Positions 11,889-23,523 are shown, counted from the first letter of the stretch. The stretch is DNA of 64,000 nt from Bidens hawaiensis (GCA_021521415.1 JAIQDT010004229.1:186001-250000), one strand, 5' to 3'. Translations and numbers: made by a program. Notes: a model not told the origin generated them from the letters alone.

Positions 11889-12435
11889 TAGGGCTGACAT
11901 ATCGTATATACCCGTTCACGATAACACAAGAACACATAATGTGCATACCTACCTGTACCGGACACAAGACTTATCGTGTACATGTATCCCAAACACTAAC
12001 ACGAACCAGTTACTACCTGGTAAACATGATAATACATGATAAGAGCTGGATAGAAACACATTTTGACAACCTGTTTATTGAAATAAAAGTCGAAGAGGAA
12101 ATATACGTGAGTGGTGAGTGGCGGCGGCTGAGAAACAGAGAGTGAGAATGTTTTAGAAATTTAGGGTTTAGGATAACTTATATATACATATACATATATA
12201 TATACATATATACATATATACATATACACACACACACATATATATAATTATAAAAATCTAATTAGGTACTTAACTGGTAAACATGTATTTTACCTATTTA
12301 GACACGAAAATTAACATGTAAGTTCGTGTCTACCTGTTTAGTACACGAAACCTGTTAAGGCCTTACATGTTACCTGTTAAAGTCGTGTAGGTACTTGATG
12401 TGTATTCGTGTCTCGTGTATAAACTGTCAGCCATA
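11889..12435. mobile_element. Non-autonomous hAT-type element (547 bp)
   Basis: The left end TAGGGCTGACATATCGTATA and the inverted right end TATGGCTGACAGTTTATACA are imperfect terminal inverted repeats, followed on both sides by CACGA motifs. The flanking octamers CTCACATA (11881-11888) and CTCCTCTA (12436-12443) agree at 5 of 8 positions, a weak target duplication. The interior holds a TA/CA microsatellite and no ORF of transposase type. Confidence 0.6.
12177..12246. repeat. TATACA/CA microsatellite
   Basis: Alternating TATATACATA units run into (CA)n, inside the hAT-type element. Confidence 0.85.
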
Positions 12436-12823
12436 CTCCTCTAGTAAACTTGTTGCTTGTTGGAGAATTTCCGAATCTCGGGCGGGTTAGGCCCGACTGA
12501 GTTCGATATTTTGGAGGTTGAAGTCAATTGCAACTCAGTTTAATAGTAATATAAATTGAAACGAGTTTGGTTAATCTATCATGGACGTTAGATAAAAAAT
12601 AGTTTGAATTCGAGTAAAACTAGAGCTATCTAGTTATTTTATATACTAGTTTATGTAATCATTTTTTGGAGTAAGATTTGCTGATTAAATATAAAGTTTG
12701 CAAGTTGGCGTATGCACGTGTTCTTGTGATGCCCTGATATATCGTTTACCAATTATGTTCTTGACTGCTCCGAGTGCTAAACCCTCACACACTGTATGTA
12801 AACACGAGACATGTTTAAAAATT
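12436..12823. other. Unassigned stretch
   Basis: No open frame, repeat partner or terminus recognised. GGAGAATTTCCGAATCTCGG near 12460 resembles LTR-type leader sequence, but nothing supports a call. Confidence 0.4.
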
Positions 12824-13702
12824 GGAAAATTCTAAAAATGTCTCATTAGTGGAGAGAGATTCCATTTTTGTTCATATAAATAAAAGTTTTTATAAATGCC
12901 CCCTACAAACTCGTCTTTGACAATGTGTTAGGCCTCAATACGTCTTTCACGACCTGTTTGGCTACCAAGCGTGTCTTTCACGACCTGTTAGTCTCCAACG
13001 CGCGTTTTTCACGACCTGTTAGCCTCTAACCTGTCTTTCACGATCTTTTAGCCTCTAACGCGTCTTTCACTACATGTTTAGCCTACTAATGGTTTTCTTT
13101 TTAATATTACATTATTATAATTTATTTTATCCATATTAGTTTTCTTTTATAACTTGTAATATATAAATTTATATATAATTTCGAATATGTCATTGACACG
13201 TGTTTATTTTTTCTACATGTTGTCATAAATTTTATTCAAAACCTAGTGTCATATTGATATTGAAATATTCAATTTTAATAAAACTTGACCCTCGTTTTAA
13301 GCAAAGTTTATGTCAACACGTAGGTAAAAATAAGCATGTCTCGAAAATATATTTGGAACTTTATAGAACTTTATGTATTACAAATTATTAAAAAACCAAA
13401 TATGGGTAAAATTAATTATAATAATGTACTGTTAAAAAAACAATTAATAGGCCATGAAATACGCGTTAGAAGCTAGCATGTTGTGAAAGACGTGTTATAG
13501 GCTAGTATGTCGTGAAAGACGCGCGTTGGAGGCTAACTGGTTGCGAATGGCGCTCGTTGTATCCTAATAGGTCATAAAAGGCGCACATTGTGCGCTAACA
13601 CGTCGTCAAAGACGTGTCTATAGGGAACGTTTTTAAAAACTTTCATTTATTAAGACAAAAATAAAATCTCTACCCGTTAATAGAACATTTTGGAATTTTC
13701 CC
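12824..13702. mobile_element. Foldback-type element with repeat-filled arms
   Basis: The left arm (about 12824-13110) starts GGAAAATTCTAAAAATG. The right arm (about 13428-13702) read inverted starts GGAAAATTCCAAAATG, and the two stay alignable for about 275 bp. Each arm carries six to eight copies of a unit of about 30 bp with CGTCTTTCACGACCTGTTAG. The arms enclose about 320 bp of AT-rich loop sequence without a convincing gene. Long arms with internal tandem repeats fit foldback or MULE-type non-autonomous elements. The flanks share TTAAAA, but no clear target duplication is resolved. Confidence 0.75.
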
Positions 13703-14429
13703 TTAAAAGTTTGTCATACACTTGATGATGTTAACCATTCTTCTCCTTTTTAATAAAGTGTGCGTTTTCTTTATCTCTTCTTTTTTCAACAGCATAGTGT
13801 GCGTTTTCATCTTCTGTAATATTTTCAATTCTCTTTATTTCCATATAAAAATAATATTTATCAAATTATGAAATGTAACACATTCAATAGTTAATACGTA
13901 TGAATGACATCTTATTCATTCTAATTTGGGGCTCATATTTTGGCCCAACATGTCTTAAACGTTTCTAAGCCACAAAAAGAATATATGGAAAATAATTGCT
14001 TTAATGCATGCAATCCACCATAGTCCAAACCATAAAGTTGTATGCTTTTCTCCTTTTGATGGATGAATTGACAAATGAATACCTCAAAATCGACCCACTC
14101 ATATACAACTGTTAAACCGCTTAAACGCAACTACACATTATACTAAAAATTAGAGAAAATTGCTAAAATCGTCTACGAGATTTAATCACTTTGTCATTTT
14201 TATCTAAAACATTTTTCTTTTCACAATTGATCCCGTCGGTTTCACGTGTCATACTAATTTCATTCAAGCTAATAACTTTGTCCATTATCACGTTAACATA
14301 GGGGCAATTTGTTGTTTTAATTTACTTTTATTTTAATATCTTTTTAACCCCCATTTTTACCCAACCCAACCCTACTTTACTTCTCTCTTTATACTTCGTC
14401 CATTATCATTCGCCCAAAATCATGTTGAC
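13703..14429. other. Unassigned AT-rich stretch
   Basis: The open frame on the minus strand (13933-14130) has no recognisable domain. No repeat partner seen within the window. Confidence 0.4.
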
Positions 14430-14432
14430 TTA

Positions 14433-14690
14433 GGCTATGCGTAGTGGAGGGGCTACAAATAAGGGCGAATTGCGACACGTGACGTCCAGTCAACAAGTGG
14501 TGGAAATTTGTTTTTGCAGTGTAATGGTGTAGGGCTACAAATAGTAATATATATATATATATAACACATATTAATTAAATAATAATATTATTTTCCTTCT
14601 TCCGTCGACAAAAAACCTCCCGCCCCCGCCCATTTTTGCCCCAAAATCGCCCGGGGAGGGCCCCTCCAAATTCGCCCACTACGTTTGGCC
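14433..14690. mobile_element. Harbinger/Tourist-like MITE (258 bp)
   Basis: The terminal inverted repeats are GGCTATGCGTAGTGG (left) and, inverted, GGCCAAACGTAGTGGG (right). They are flanked by identical TTA trinucleotides (14430-14432 and 14691-14693), the target duplication typical of PIF/Harbinger elements. The interior has a short (TA)n and a C-rich part. No ORF. Confidence 0.82.
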
Positions 14691-14732
14691 TTAGGGACAA
14701 ACCTATGTACTAATAAAACGCATTCATTTAAA

Positions 14733-16582
14733 TCTACTATTATAATAAACAAAAATCCATTTGTGCCACTTGGCACCTAATTCACTGTATTTATGCCACT
14801 TGGCAAGTTTTTGTTCAGTTATTAAATAAAGGATAATCAAAATTGATAAATAGATTTGTAACTGACTCTTTCTTTAAATATGTCTTTTATATTATGAATT
14901 AATTATTTATTAATAACTAATAATAATTGTGTAACATTGTAAGGTAATATTATTGTAATTTTTGAGATTCCAAGAATGAAAGTATCTTCACCGGGCATGA
15001 CTCACATGAGTGCATATAATTCTTCCATGAATCATCATCATCATCATCATTATTTAAAAAAAACAAGATTAAAGGACTTAACTTAAACAATCAGTGCTAA
15101 GTTTTTATTAATTCAATATGATAGTAATCTTTATAATTTATCATATTATATATACAAGTATCCAGTTCAAAACTAATTTGAAGTAGAAAATTGTGAGAAT
15201 CACATAAACAATTATACATCATGCATTAAAAATATAATCAAATGTAGTGAAAGAGAGTATATATGTATACATTTGTGTCATTTTGCAAGTTTTTATTTCC
15301 AATCATTAAAACTCTTTTTCTTAAAAAAATAATCAAAATTGATAAATGGGTATCCCGTAACTAACCCTTTGTTATAAAAAAATTATATTAATTTCCATAT
15401 AATTTATCACACATGCTAACTTTTCGTGCCTCCCTAAATCATATGTGGCGTAATTGACTTTCTCCCTAAATGAAATCAGACACAAAAAATTACAGTTTGA
15501 AATCGTATATGGAGAATCAGAAATCAATCGCATAATCTCATGCTATTCCATATCAAATCTCAGTTACGTCAATTTATTGGTAAATATTTCATGATTTCTC
15601 CAAAACTTGATAATAAGCCTCTAAGGTTTACGATTTGTTTACTTTTTTTTATTTTGGTTGAATATATGATAATCTAGGTTAGCGTCTTAAATTTTTTACA
15701 ATACTATTAAATTTGTTAAACAATATTTTCTAATTTCTATCACCATATACGTGTTTTTATTGATGATTATGTTAAATTTGAACCCATAGGGTTCCCATGT
15801 AATTTTCAAATCGGGGAAAAAGTTGATGAGACTTCCAAACTTAATAAATTCGATGTAAATGTTATGTTTATGACTAATTTTGAAAACCGGTAATGATGCA
15901 TTTGTAGAACATGTCTACTTTGTTGATATAATTGATGAAATGTGTAATAATTTGTCCTTTTTATATCATAAACGAAACGGTGTTACTTCTTATTTGTGTA
16001 ACTAACTTATCCGCAAAGTTAACGTACATTATTTATTGTAAAGAGTATATAAGTAAAATAAATAGATGCATCCATTTTTGGATAATCATATGTATTTCAT
16101 CGTCTAGCATGAGTAACTTTTTTGGTTAAGATTATATTGAGTTGTCCATTTATTATAATTATCTCATCATATTTTTGATAGTTTCTCATATTTTGTTTGT
16201 AAATCAAACATGTATAATTTAATGTTACTAGCATAAGCAGACACACCACTACAAACTTTTTCAATAGGACCAAGTTTCTTTTGGGTAGTGATGTATCCCG
16301 AAAGACTTTATATGAAAAACATGTTAATACATTTGCTTTTTATACTATTTATGAATCAAATATTTGATTAATGGTATTATTTTCTTATATAATCTTATAT
16401 AATTCAGATGTTACCAGCTATGCATGCACATTATATCTAAACAATTTTTTTTAGATTTTTGATAACTTTATCATGATTTTCTTTCTTTTGTAATTTATTC
16501 GTCTATATAAATCTTGATATTCATTTATTAATATCAAAATATAATTTATTCAACCCGTGTATCACACGGGATACTAACCTAG
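14733..16582 (+). mobile_element. Helitron-like element (1,850 bp)
   Basis: The 5' end is TCTACTATTATAATAA preceded by A. The 3' end has the hairpin CCCGTGTATCACACGGG (16554-16570), then 8 nt, then CTAG at 16579-16582, followed by T. A TC start, a CTRR end with a hairpin just before it, and insertion between A and T are the Helitron hallmarks. A block of about 115 bp near the 5' end (14762-14885) recurs at about 15268-15380. No Rep/helicase frame, so it is non-autonomous. No captured gene is recognised. Confidence 0.75.
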
Positions 16583-18248
16583 TATATTTATAAATAAATT
16601 ACTAATTGAACTAATAAAACATATTTATTTTTAAATTATCACTTATTTTATAAAACTTTAAAATCTAATAATGTAACTTTTGTTTACAATTAAATAGTAA
16701 CAAGTTGTTATACCAGCGCGTTGCACGCGGGTGTTTATGTCTATAGTTAATGCTCAGATCTCTGATGCAGTTGAAACATACGTTGCAATTTCAAATAACG
16801 GTTTGTGATCATAGGTAAAGACGCCAAACGATGAAAATATACAGATCTTTGCGTAAAGAAACAGCAGGAAAAGGCGGCCCGCATACATTAAAAAACACAA
16901 TAAAAATTATATAGCCAAATTTTGATAGAAAGATCTAGAAAGCAAATGGTCTTAAAAAAGGAAATGGTCTAAAAAGATTATCACGGTTGCTCACTTTTAT
17001 CTGTCTGAAAAATAATAATCCATGAAAAAGTTGTTGAGATTTCCTTTTTAATAATTTTAAGAGGAGTAAATATCAATTTCAGTGGACACCATAAACAAAA
17101 AGATAAGGAAAAATTAACAGACCACATATACTTGCTTAAAGCAGCATAAGAAAAATAAATTACAAAAAGAATATGGACTTTAAAATTCAAACTCAGCAAT
17201 GGACAAACGAAATTCCAAAACAAAAACACAAGTTGATGCAATCGGATGAGCGTGTAGTCATCGTCATCGAACCAACAACAGTAAACCTAAAGAAAATATA
17301 ACAAAAAAAGAGGTTCAGACAATAAATTTTTTTCCTAACAGAAACCGGACCACCACCACCACCAACACAACGCCACCGCCTACGGTTTCCTAAAAGAAAC
17401 AGGCAACAGCAGTTCAAGCATCTACCCCCACCCATGGATAAACGGCCGACAACACAGTAAGATGTAGCAGGACCATCTATGATTTCGAAACAGAAATCAA
17501 CAGGCCACCGGAGCATCAGCTGATGTCGATGATAGTGGGAGACAACGGGTAGTGCTGATTGAAAATAACCAGTGATGAGACGGTCGATACGGTAAGGAAG
17601 ACAAATCCGCTACCGTAGGCGTCCTCGAACGACTGCCGGCAACGGAATAACCCCCGCTACCACACGCGTCGTCCAACGACAGCCGCCAACGGAAAGCATG
17701 GAAAGTTGTCGCCACCTTGACGCCGATGAACGGTCGTCGGCAACGTCAATCATCGCCTCTCTGTTTGTGATCGCCGGAGTCATGACGGAAGATGATAACA
17801 CTGGATAAAAATTATCAGTGGAATAAAGCAAGTGGTGGAAGTAAGATGTGAGATATTGATGAGAAAGTAAGACCAGTCACATATTTGTGATGACTAATGC
17901 ATTAAACATAGAAGAGCCATCTACTAACTACACGTGTGTGGCTGAGACATGCTTATTTCATGAATAGTGGAAATTGTGTGTATGACAAAAGATGGTTTTT
18001 GATATTTATATAATGTAAATCAGTTACATTAAATAGTAACTAACTAATGTATTTTTGAAACTTCCTTATATACACACATGTTTATTTTTTTATATCTTTT
18101 ATTTTTTTAAGTGTTACTATATGTAATACATGTTTCCACCTATAATGTGTTAAAGATTGAAGAACTTAATGTTATATTTTTCACTTTGTGTAGTAAACAG
18201 CTTGTAAGCTAATCTTTATATATATTTATACTAAATAATAAAAAAATT
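16583..18248. other. Unassigned stretch with a GC-richer island at 17330-17830
   Basis: The flanks are AT-rich. Between about 17330 and 17830 the base composition is near 50 % GC and the sequence resembles genic DNA (GCCGCC, CCACCACC and CGCCGG runs). The overlapping minus-strand open frames there (17193-17831) show no recognisable domain. It may be a captured host gene fragment; I cannot name it. Confidence 0.35.
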
Positions 18249-18302
18249 TGTGGGGGGTGAGTGGGTGGGTGGGTTGGTTGGGGGATGGGGAGGGGGGGGT
18301 TG
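18249..18302 (+). other. G-rich tract, potential G-quadruplex
   Basis: The plus strand has seven or more runs of three or more Gs within about 55 bp (TGGGGGGTGAGTGGGTGGG and onward to a run of eight Gs). This satisfies the simple four-run G-quadruplex pattern. Confidence 0.6.
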
Positions 18303-18835
18303 ACACGAATCATTTTTCTAGCATCCGAAAAAATGTGTTTTTCTGTATCTCTTATTAAATACTAACTTTTCTATAAAAACAAACAACATTACTTTTTGGC
18401 CCTTGGGTATGTATACAAATTAACTCTCGGGACGTTAAAGTTGATATAGTAAAGGTTAACGAGTGAGATACAACTCCCTTCATGGCTTAGACGATGTTAA
18501 ATGTAAACTGGGTTACAATTTTAACGAGCTTTAAAATTCTCTACACACACATTAATTTAAAAAATTAAATTGAAGGAGGTTAAGACATGATAAATTATTC
18601 CTTTATATGAGATGATGTAAAAAGTTATAAAGTAGGTAATGTGTTACCAACATAGAATTAAATAACATAAATGTGTACCCATGGCCTTATTTTCCACTAA
18701 AATGGTCATGACTTAATAACATAAATTCATTCTTTCGTTTTTAATAAGATTTATTAATTTTATGTTTATATGTTTTAAAATGTTTTTAAAAATTATTAAG
18801 TGTTTAAATATAACTAAGGTAAAGTTAAAATACAA

Positions 18836-19393
18836 AAGAAGACAAAAATGAGAAATGTGTAACCACACAAAAAACTCCTTAAAAATAAATTCAAAAAAAT
18901 AATAAAAAAATTATAACTCAAAATATAAATAAAAAACAAAAAATTTTAAAAAACTAAAATGTTTCCGAAATCATTCTCGTTCAAAAAAAATTAAAAAACA
19001 AAAATACAAAAAAAAATTGACGAAAAGACACAATACCGAGATCAAAGACACAATGGCGAAAATGAACAAAAGACACAGTTATAACAAAAAAAGACAAAAT
19101 AGATCGCAAAATATAACACAATATAAACAAAAAAAAGACACAATGTCAAGGAAAAAAGATACAATTAATGACGAAAATAAACACAAAACACAATGATAAA
19201 CAATAAGACACGACTTTTTTCACTTACCATTGTTTTTATTTTTTTAGAAAGAGAAAGACGGTGGAAACATTTTTGTGTTTCTACTTTTTTCGTTTTTTTA
19301 TTAAATTTTAAATTATGATTTTTTATTATTTTTTTAAATTTTTTTGAGGGTTTTTTTATGTGGCTACAAATCCTTCTAATTTTTGTATCCCCT
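18836..19393. mobile_element. MITE with long terminal inverted repeats
   Basis: The left end with GTGTAACCACACAAAAAAC matches the inverted right end with TTGTAGCCACATAAAAAAAC. The similarity continues inward for about 130 bp, with CAAAAAAATAATAAAAAA and, deeper in, AAATGTTTCC on both sides. The centre contains short repeats of GACACAAT. No ORF. A partial copy lies at 7056-7305. Confidence 0.65.
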
Positions 19394-20084
19394 TATAGAA
19401 TAACTTGACCCATATAACTTAAAGCGTATATTTAGCGAAAAACAAAAACTTACTTTTGTATGTTAACACTTAATTACTAAATGCTCTCGTGCGTTGCAAC
19501 GGGAATGTTGATACGCGTTAGTTCACGTGTTGCAATGAGAACGTTGATAAAACACAAAGTTAATAAAGTTTGTCCGCACGTTACAGTGACTTGATTTTAA
19601 TTAATTTATATCGAAACATATGTAAAAATAAGGTTGTCTTTGTAATACTAAGGTGTCATGGAGAAAACAAAAATATATTATATCTGGCATACGTGTTTTG
19701 GTCTTGTAATGACTGAGCTCGGTATTGAATCAAATTTATATGGAAGCGTACATAGAAACATTGTCGTTTATATTCAAATTTAGAGTAATATTAAGTTCGA
19801 ACAAAAAGTTAAAAGTGTGTAATATTTGATCTAGATTGGTTTTAAACGGAACTTATGTGAAAACGTAAATAAAAATAAGTATTCACAGTGTTTCGATGTT
19901 TAAGAAAAGAAAGTATAAACAAATTGTTAGAAAATTAAAATATATCAACATAAAAAGTTAGTTAAAAGTGACAACTTTTTTGCACACATGGTTAAAAGTA
20001 ATTGGTTATCCTTATGAATAGTAAATGTTTATGAGTAAACTAACACTTGAGAATTAATATAGGAGAGGGTTATCTTAAAAATAA
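19394..20084. other. Unassigned AT-rich stretch
   Basis: It contains CTCGTGCGTTGCAACGGGA (19488-19506), like the hairpin near Helitron 3' ends, but no CTRR follows. No gene seen. Confidence 0.4.
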
Positions 20085-20306
20085 GTAGTTTTCTAAGAAG
20101 ACTAGGAATAAGTCATAGCCATTAGATCATGTTAATCAATGGTTGAGATTTAAAATTATCAATACCCGATATATTTTCCTAGAATTACTCTTTCATCATT
20201 ATAACCGACATAGTTTCATAGAATTGTTCTTTCACCATAGGTTTTAATGCCAAATGTCAAAATCTTATTGGTTCTTACCATTCCTAAGAAACTCCTTATT
20301 CTTATT
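20085..20306. mobile_element. Possible small MITE
   Basis: The left AAAATAAGTAGTTTTCTAAGAA resembles the inverted right TTAAATAAGAATAAGGAGTTTCTTAGGAA in part. The repeats are imperfect and I could not fix a target duplication. Confidence 0.35.
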
Positions 20307-22026
20307 TAAACTCTTTTCTTAATATATATATATATATATATAATTTATTTGTGTATTAATTAAAGCTTAATAGGTTGGGCTGACCCATACATACCCTTAC
20401 TTAGACCATGCGTATTCATAACTAGACACACCCGGGTAGTTTACGTCATGTGGCGCATAGTCAGCTTTTAAGCAATTTGCAAAAAGCGAGTGTAGTGGGA
20501 AAAGCCCCCAAAACGTCTCTCTCTCCTCCCCCTCTCTCTACCTCTCGCTCACAAAACCCTCAAAATTTGTGCCATATACGCATTGTGTAGGAAACGCTTG
20601 TTCTAAAAGGCCTAGCCATAACGCCGGAGGGGGGGGGGGGGTTGCCCCTGGTGTTTTCGTCCATAAGGCCACCATACCGCCACCACTATATTAGAGATAT
20701 GAAATAGAAGCAACCGAATGAATATAATTTCATGTGTGTAAAAAAATTGCTAGAACATGCATAAAACTATCTCATGACTATTATGTTATCAATATTTAGT
20801 TTCAGCAGGTCATATTATTCTGTTTTATTTGTTTTAATGTTTTATTTTATATTTCTTTTATTGAATCATAGCTTATCTTAAAAGTCGTTTTACTATTCCT
20901 AAATCTTAATAACTAACTATTTGATTAAGTTTTTTAATTATCTCATATAATACATGGGACTAACCTATTAATGAATATATAATACTTCACCACTATTTAT
21001 TTATTTTTTGGTTTTTAATGAGTACTCAGAAATAAATGACACGTTAATTGGGGAAAAAGACAATGACTTGAAACATAAAAGGTTCGTCAATGGGAAAAAT
21101 CATCAAAGACTTACAAAAAAGGATGAATTATTGGAAGAATCAAATCAAAACATCATAAGTTGTTCAACTTGTCACAAAATGTTGAAAAAAAGCACAACTT
21201 TTATCTTGATAAAAAAAACTAGATTGGGACGTAAAACGAAATGGGTGGATCGAATGGAATTTAAAAAGAATGAAACGCTTACGATTTATAGGGTATGAAT
21301 CGGGTTATTGTTTTGTAGTTGTGTATCATCATGTATGATTAAATGTCACGTCAACGACGACGTCAATTATTGTTTTTTGTGAAGTACTTTAAACGATGAT
21401 ATCTTATTAGTTTTGTATAAGCGTATAACAAAACATATAAGTTGTAATCACCTGATCAAATTACGTTACGTCTGGACCTATGATGTTATTTAGATGTTAT
21501 GTGTTAATAGATTATTACGATTTGAGTTTATGACACGTATTTTTCAGTTTTGGTTAATTATGGTTCGTCTGGTGTAACCACACCCTTTTTTTCTCATCTC
21601 TCCCTTATTAAATATACATAATATTTTAATTAGTTTTAATTTTTTTTTCTCGTCTATTTCTCCTATTACATAACAATAGTTTCTATATATCTTTCATATA
21701 AAACGTTTTTTCTTATTTTTTTTAAATTCGAGTTCGTTCATAAAGCATTTTATAAACCGAATATTTCTTCCATTATTTACACCATTCTAAGTTAAGAAAA
21801 GATTTGCAGGTTTATTAATCATGTCGTTTTATTTATAATAAATAATTTATAATGAAATATCATATGTTTTTTATCGTCATTTCCTTGCTCGGTTTTTGTT
21901 TGCAGGTATATCCTTCTCTTTCATTATTTTAACCGGTTTAATTGAATAATTCTTTAATTATTTAGAAAATTCTTTCATTATTTAGAAGGTAGGATGTAAG
22001 TAAACTGCTTCATGAACCCTCTTCAT
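20307..22026. other. Unassigned stretch
   Basis: It holds a (TA)n at about 20322-20342, a CT-rich stretch (20515-20550), a 13-base G run (20629-20641) and A/T-rich DNA. A 96-codon open frame at 21008-21298 starts only at TTG and shows no family I recognise; two Cys in SCSTCHKML are not enough for a call. Part of 20400-20620 (GTAGTGG-like motifs) may be a decayed Harbinger MITE. Confidence 0.35.
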
Positions 22027-22600
22027 TAGAGGTGCATAAAAAAACTGGACCCAGAACCGGACCTGAAAAAAAAACCTGCAATCGGTTTTTTTTATACCCG
22101 AACCTGTATATAACCCTACCCGTAGGGTACGGATAAGGTATGCATTTTAGTACCAAAACCCGTACCCGAACCAGACCCGATTTGTACCTGGTAATACCTG
22201 AAAACCCGAACCGGTTCCATGCCCGAATCCGGGTTTTTCAAATACCCGAATTCGGATTTTTAAAATACTCGATCTATACCCAAAATTACTCGAAAAATAA
22301 CTGGAAAATACCTGAAAATTACCCCTAAAAAATCCAATCTATACCCAAAAAATGCCCGAAAAAAAACCCGAATATATGGTTTTTTCAATACTCGGAAATA
22401 GAGTATTTAAATACCCGGTTTTATAATACGCGGTTCTATACCGACCGAACCCGACACATAGGGTATGGTTTTAGAGGCAATACCCGGACCCGAACCTGAC
22501 CCGGGTATTGCTAATATCCGATTTTCCAATGCCCAATCATACCAAAACCCGATTCCATACCCAAACCCGAGTTTTTCTAATACCCAATTTGTGCACCATA
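22027..22600. mobile_element. Non-autonomous hAT element (574 bp)
   Basis: The left end TAGAGGTGCATAAAAAAAC and the inverted right end TATGGTGCACAAATTGGG are imperfect terminal inverted repeats of the same type as the hAT terminus at 1176-1191. The flanking octamers CTCTTCAT (22019-22026) and CTCTCCAT (22601-22608) differ at one base, a good hAT target duplication. The interior is a degenerate array of ACCCG/CGGGT motifs (ACCCGAACC, AATACCCGG) and has no gene. Confidence 0.82.
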
Positions 22601-22608
22601 CTCTCCAT

Positions 22609-23292
22609 TGTAAAGTTATTATAGATTTTTGGGCTACAACTTAACTTTGAACCATGAAAAAAGGCATCAAAGCCCAAACTCACTAGACCGTCTCACTTGT
22701 CATCTATACGTGTTTGTAAGTTTTTATGATTATTATTATATTTACGTAACTAGTTATTATACGTTTGATGTCGTTTATAATGAATGAAATAGTGTTACAA
22801 CAAGCCTATCTTCATATAATTTTCTTAAAAATATATAGAATGCATATTTGTGTAATAAACTTTATAAATAAAAATTTGATAAAAATAACCAGATACTACA
22901 TATTATGTTATATATAAAAATTATAACTCAAATATTAAGAATGTATACGAATTACTTAAAAAAAATAAAACGAGACAAGCTTGAATTTGAAAAACTACTC
23001 ATGAATCGAGCTCAAACATTAGTGATACAACTTGAATTAAACCGAGCTTGAACCTATTCAAGCAAGGCTCGTCTATACCTCAATTTTGTAGAAGGATTTA
23101 AAAACTTGCTAGATCTTAATTCATATGAATAATGTTCCTATTTTACATGGGCTTGTTAGTCATATCTAAAACACGTGATAGTAGCTTTGAAAACTTAGGA
23201 TAGTGTTTGAATCATTTCCTATTTTTTAGGGGCTAACTATTGTCTAACTTAAAGAGAGTATGTTAACATTCATTTAACGGTCAATTTGTGGA
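22609..23292. other. Unassigned AT-rich stretch
   Basis: No open frame of note and no repeat partner in the window. GAATCATTTCCTATTTT at 23211-23227 resembles the sequence just beyond the U6 copy (23526-23542). Confidence 0.35.
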
Positions 23293-23420
23293 TTTTTTTT
23301 TTTGAATGTTAAAGCTTTTTCCTCCTACTATTTACATTAAATCGCCATTGCCAGGGATCGAACCCTGGACCTCTCACCAAAAGGCCAAAGCCTTTACCAT
23401 CCCACCAAAGTGGAGATGGC
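23293..23420 (-). mobile_element. tRNA-type SINE body with poly(A)
   Basis: Read on the minus strand, the segment starts right after the U6 copy. It contains GGTAAAGG and, about 40 nt on, the near-perfect pol III B box GGTTCGATCCC (plus-strand GGGATCGAACC near 23353), then a short tail and 11 A residues (23303-23293). Internal B-box sequence plus a terminal A run is the SINE signature. A cloverleaf tRNA cannot be completed, so it is not a tRNA gene. Confidence 0.72.
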
Positions 23421-23471
23421 AAAAATTTGGACCATTTCTCGATTTGTGCGTGTCATCCTTGCGTAGGGGCC

Positions 23472-23503
<32 letters not shown>

Positions 23504-23523
23504 TCGGATGTCCCCGAAGGGAT
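23421..23523 (-). ncRNA. U6: U6 spliceosomal RNA copy (probable retrocopy)
   Basis: The minus strand reads as full-length plant U6. It has the 5' stem CCTTCGGGGACATCCG, the ACAGAGA box that pairs with the 5' splice site, the AGC-containing segment, and the 3' part ending GGTCCAAATTTTT. I see only two or three differences from the usual sequence, one being A for G within CCCCTRCGCAAGG, plus the first base. Upstream (23524-23600) I find neither the plant snRNA upstream element nor a TATA box at the expected spacing. The 3' end runs straight into a SINE with poly(A). It is therefore probably a silent retrocopy rather than a working gene. Confidence 0.85.

Noticed and set aside
19488..19506. Helitron 3' end at CTCGTGCGTTGCAACGGGA
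   Set aside because: No CTRR follows within about 15 nt on either strand and no paired TC start was found. The similar motif at 16714-16731 fails the same test.
20629..20641. G13 run as a regulatory element
   Set aside because: A single homopolymer, as is the C17 at 48933-48949; nothing else supports function.
21008..21298. Possible small host gene of 96 codons
   Set aside because: No ATG start at the frame's beginning, no recognisable domain, and no promoter or exon context.
23304..23420. tRNA gene
   Set aside because: A good B box is present, but no complete cloverleaf or acceptor stem can be made, and it ends in poly(A): SINE.
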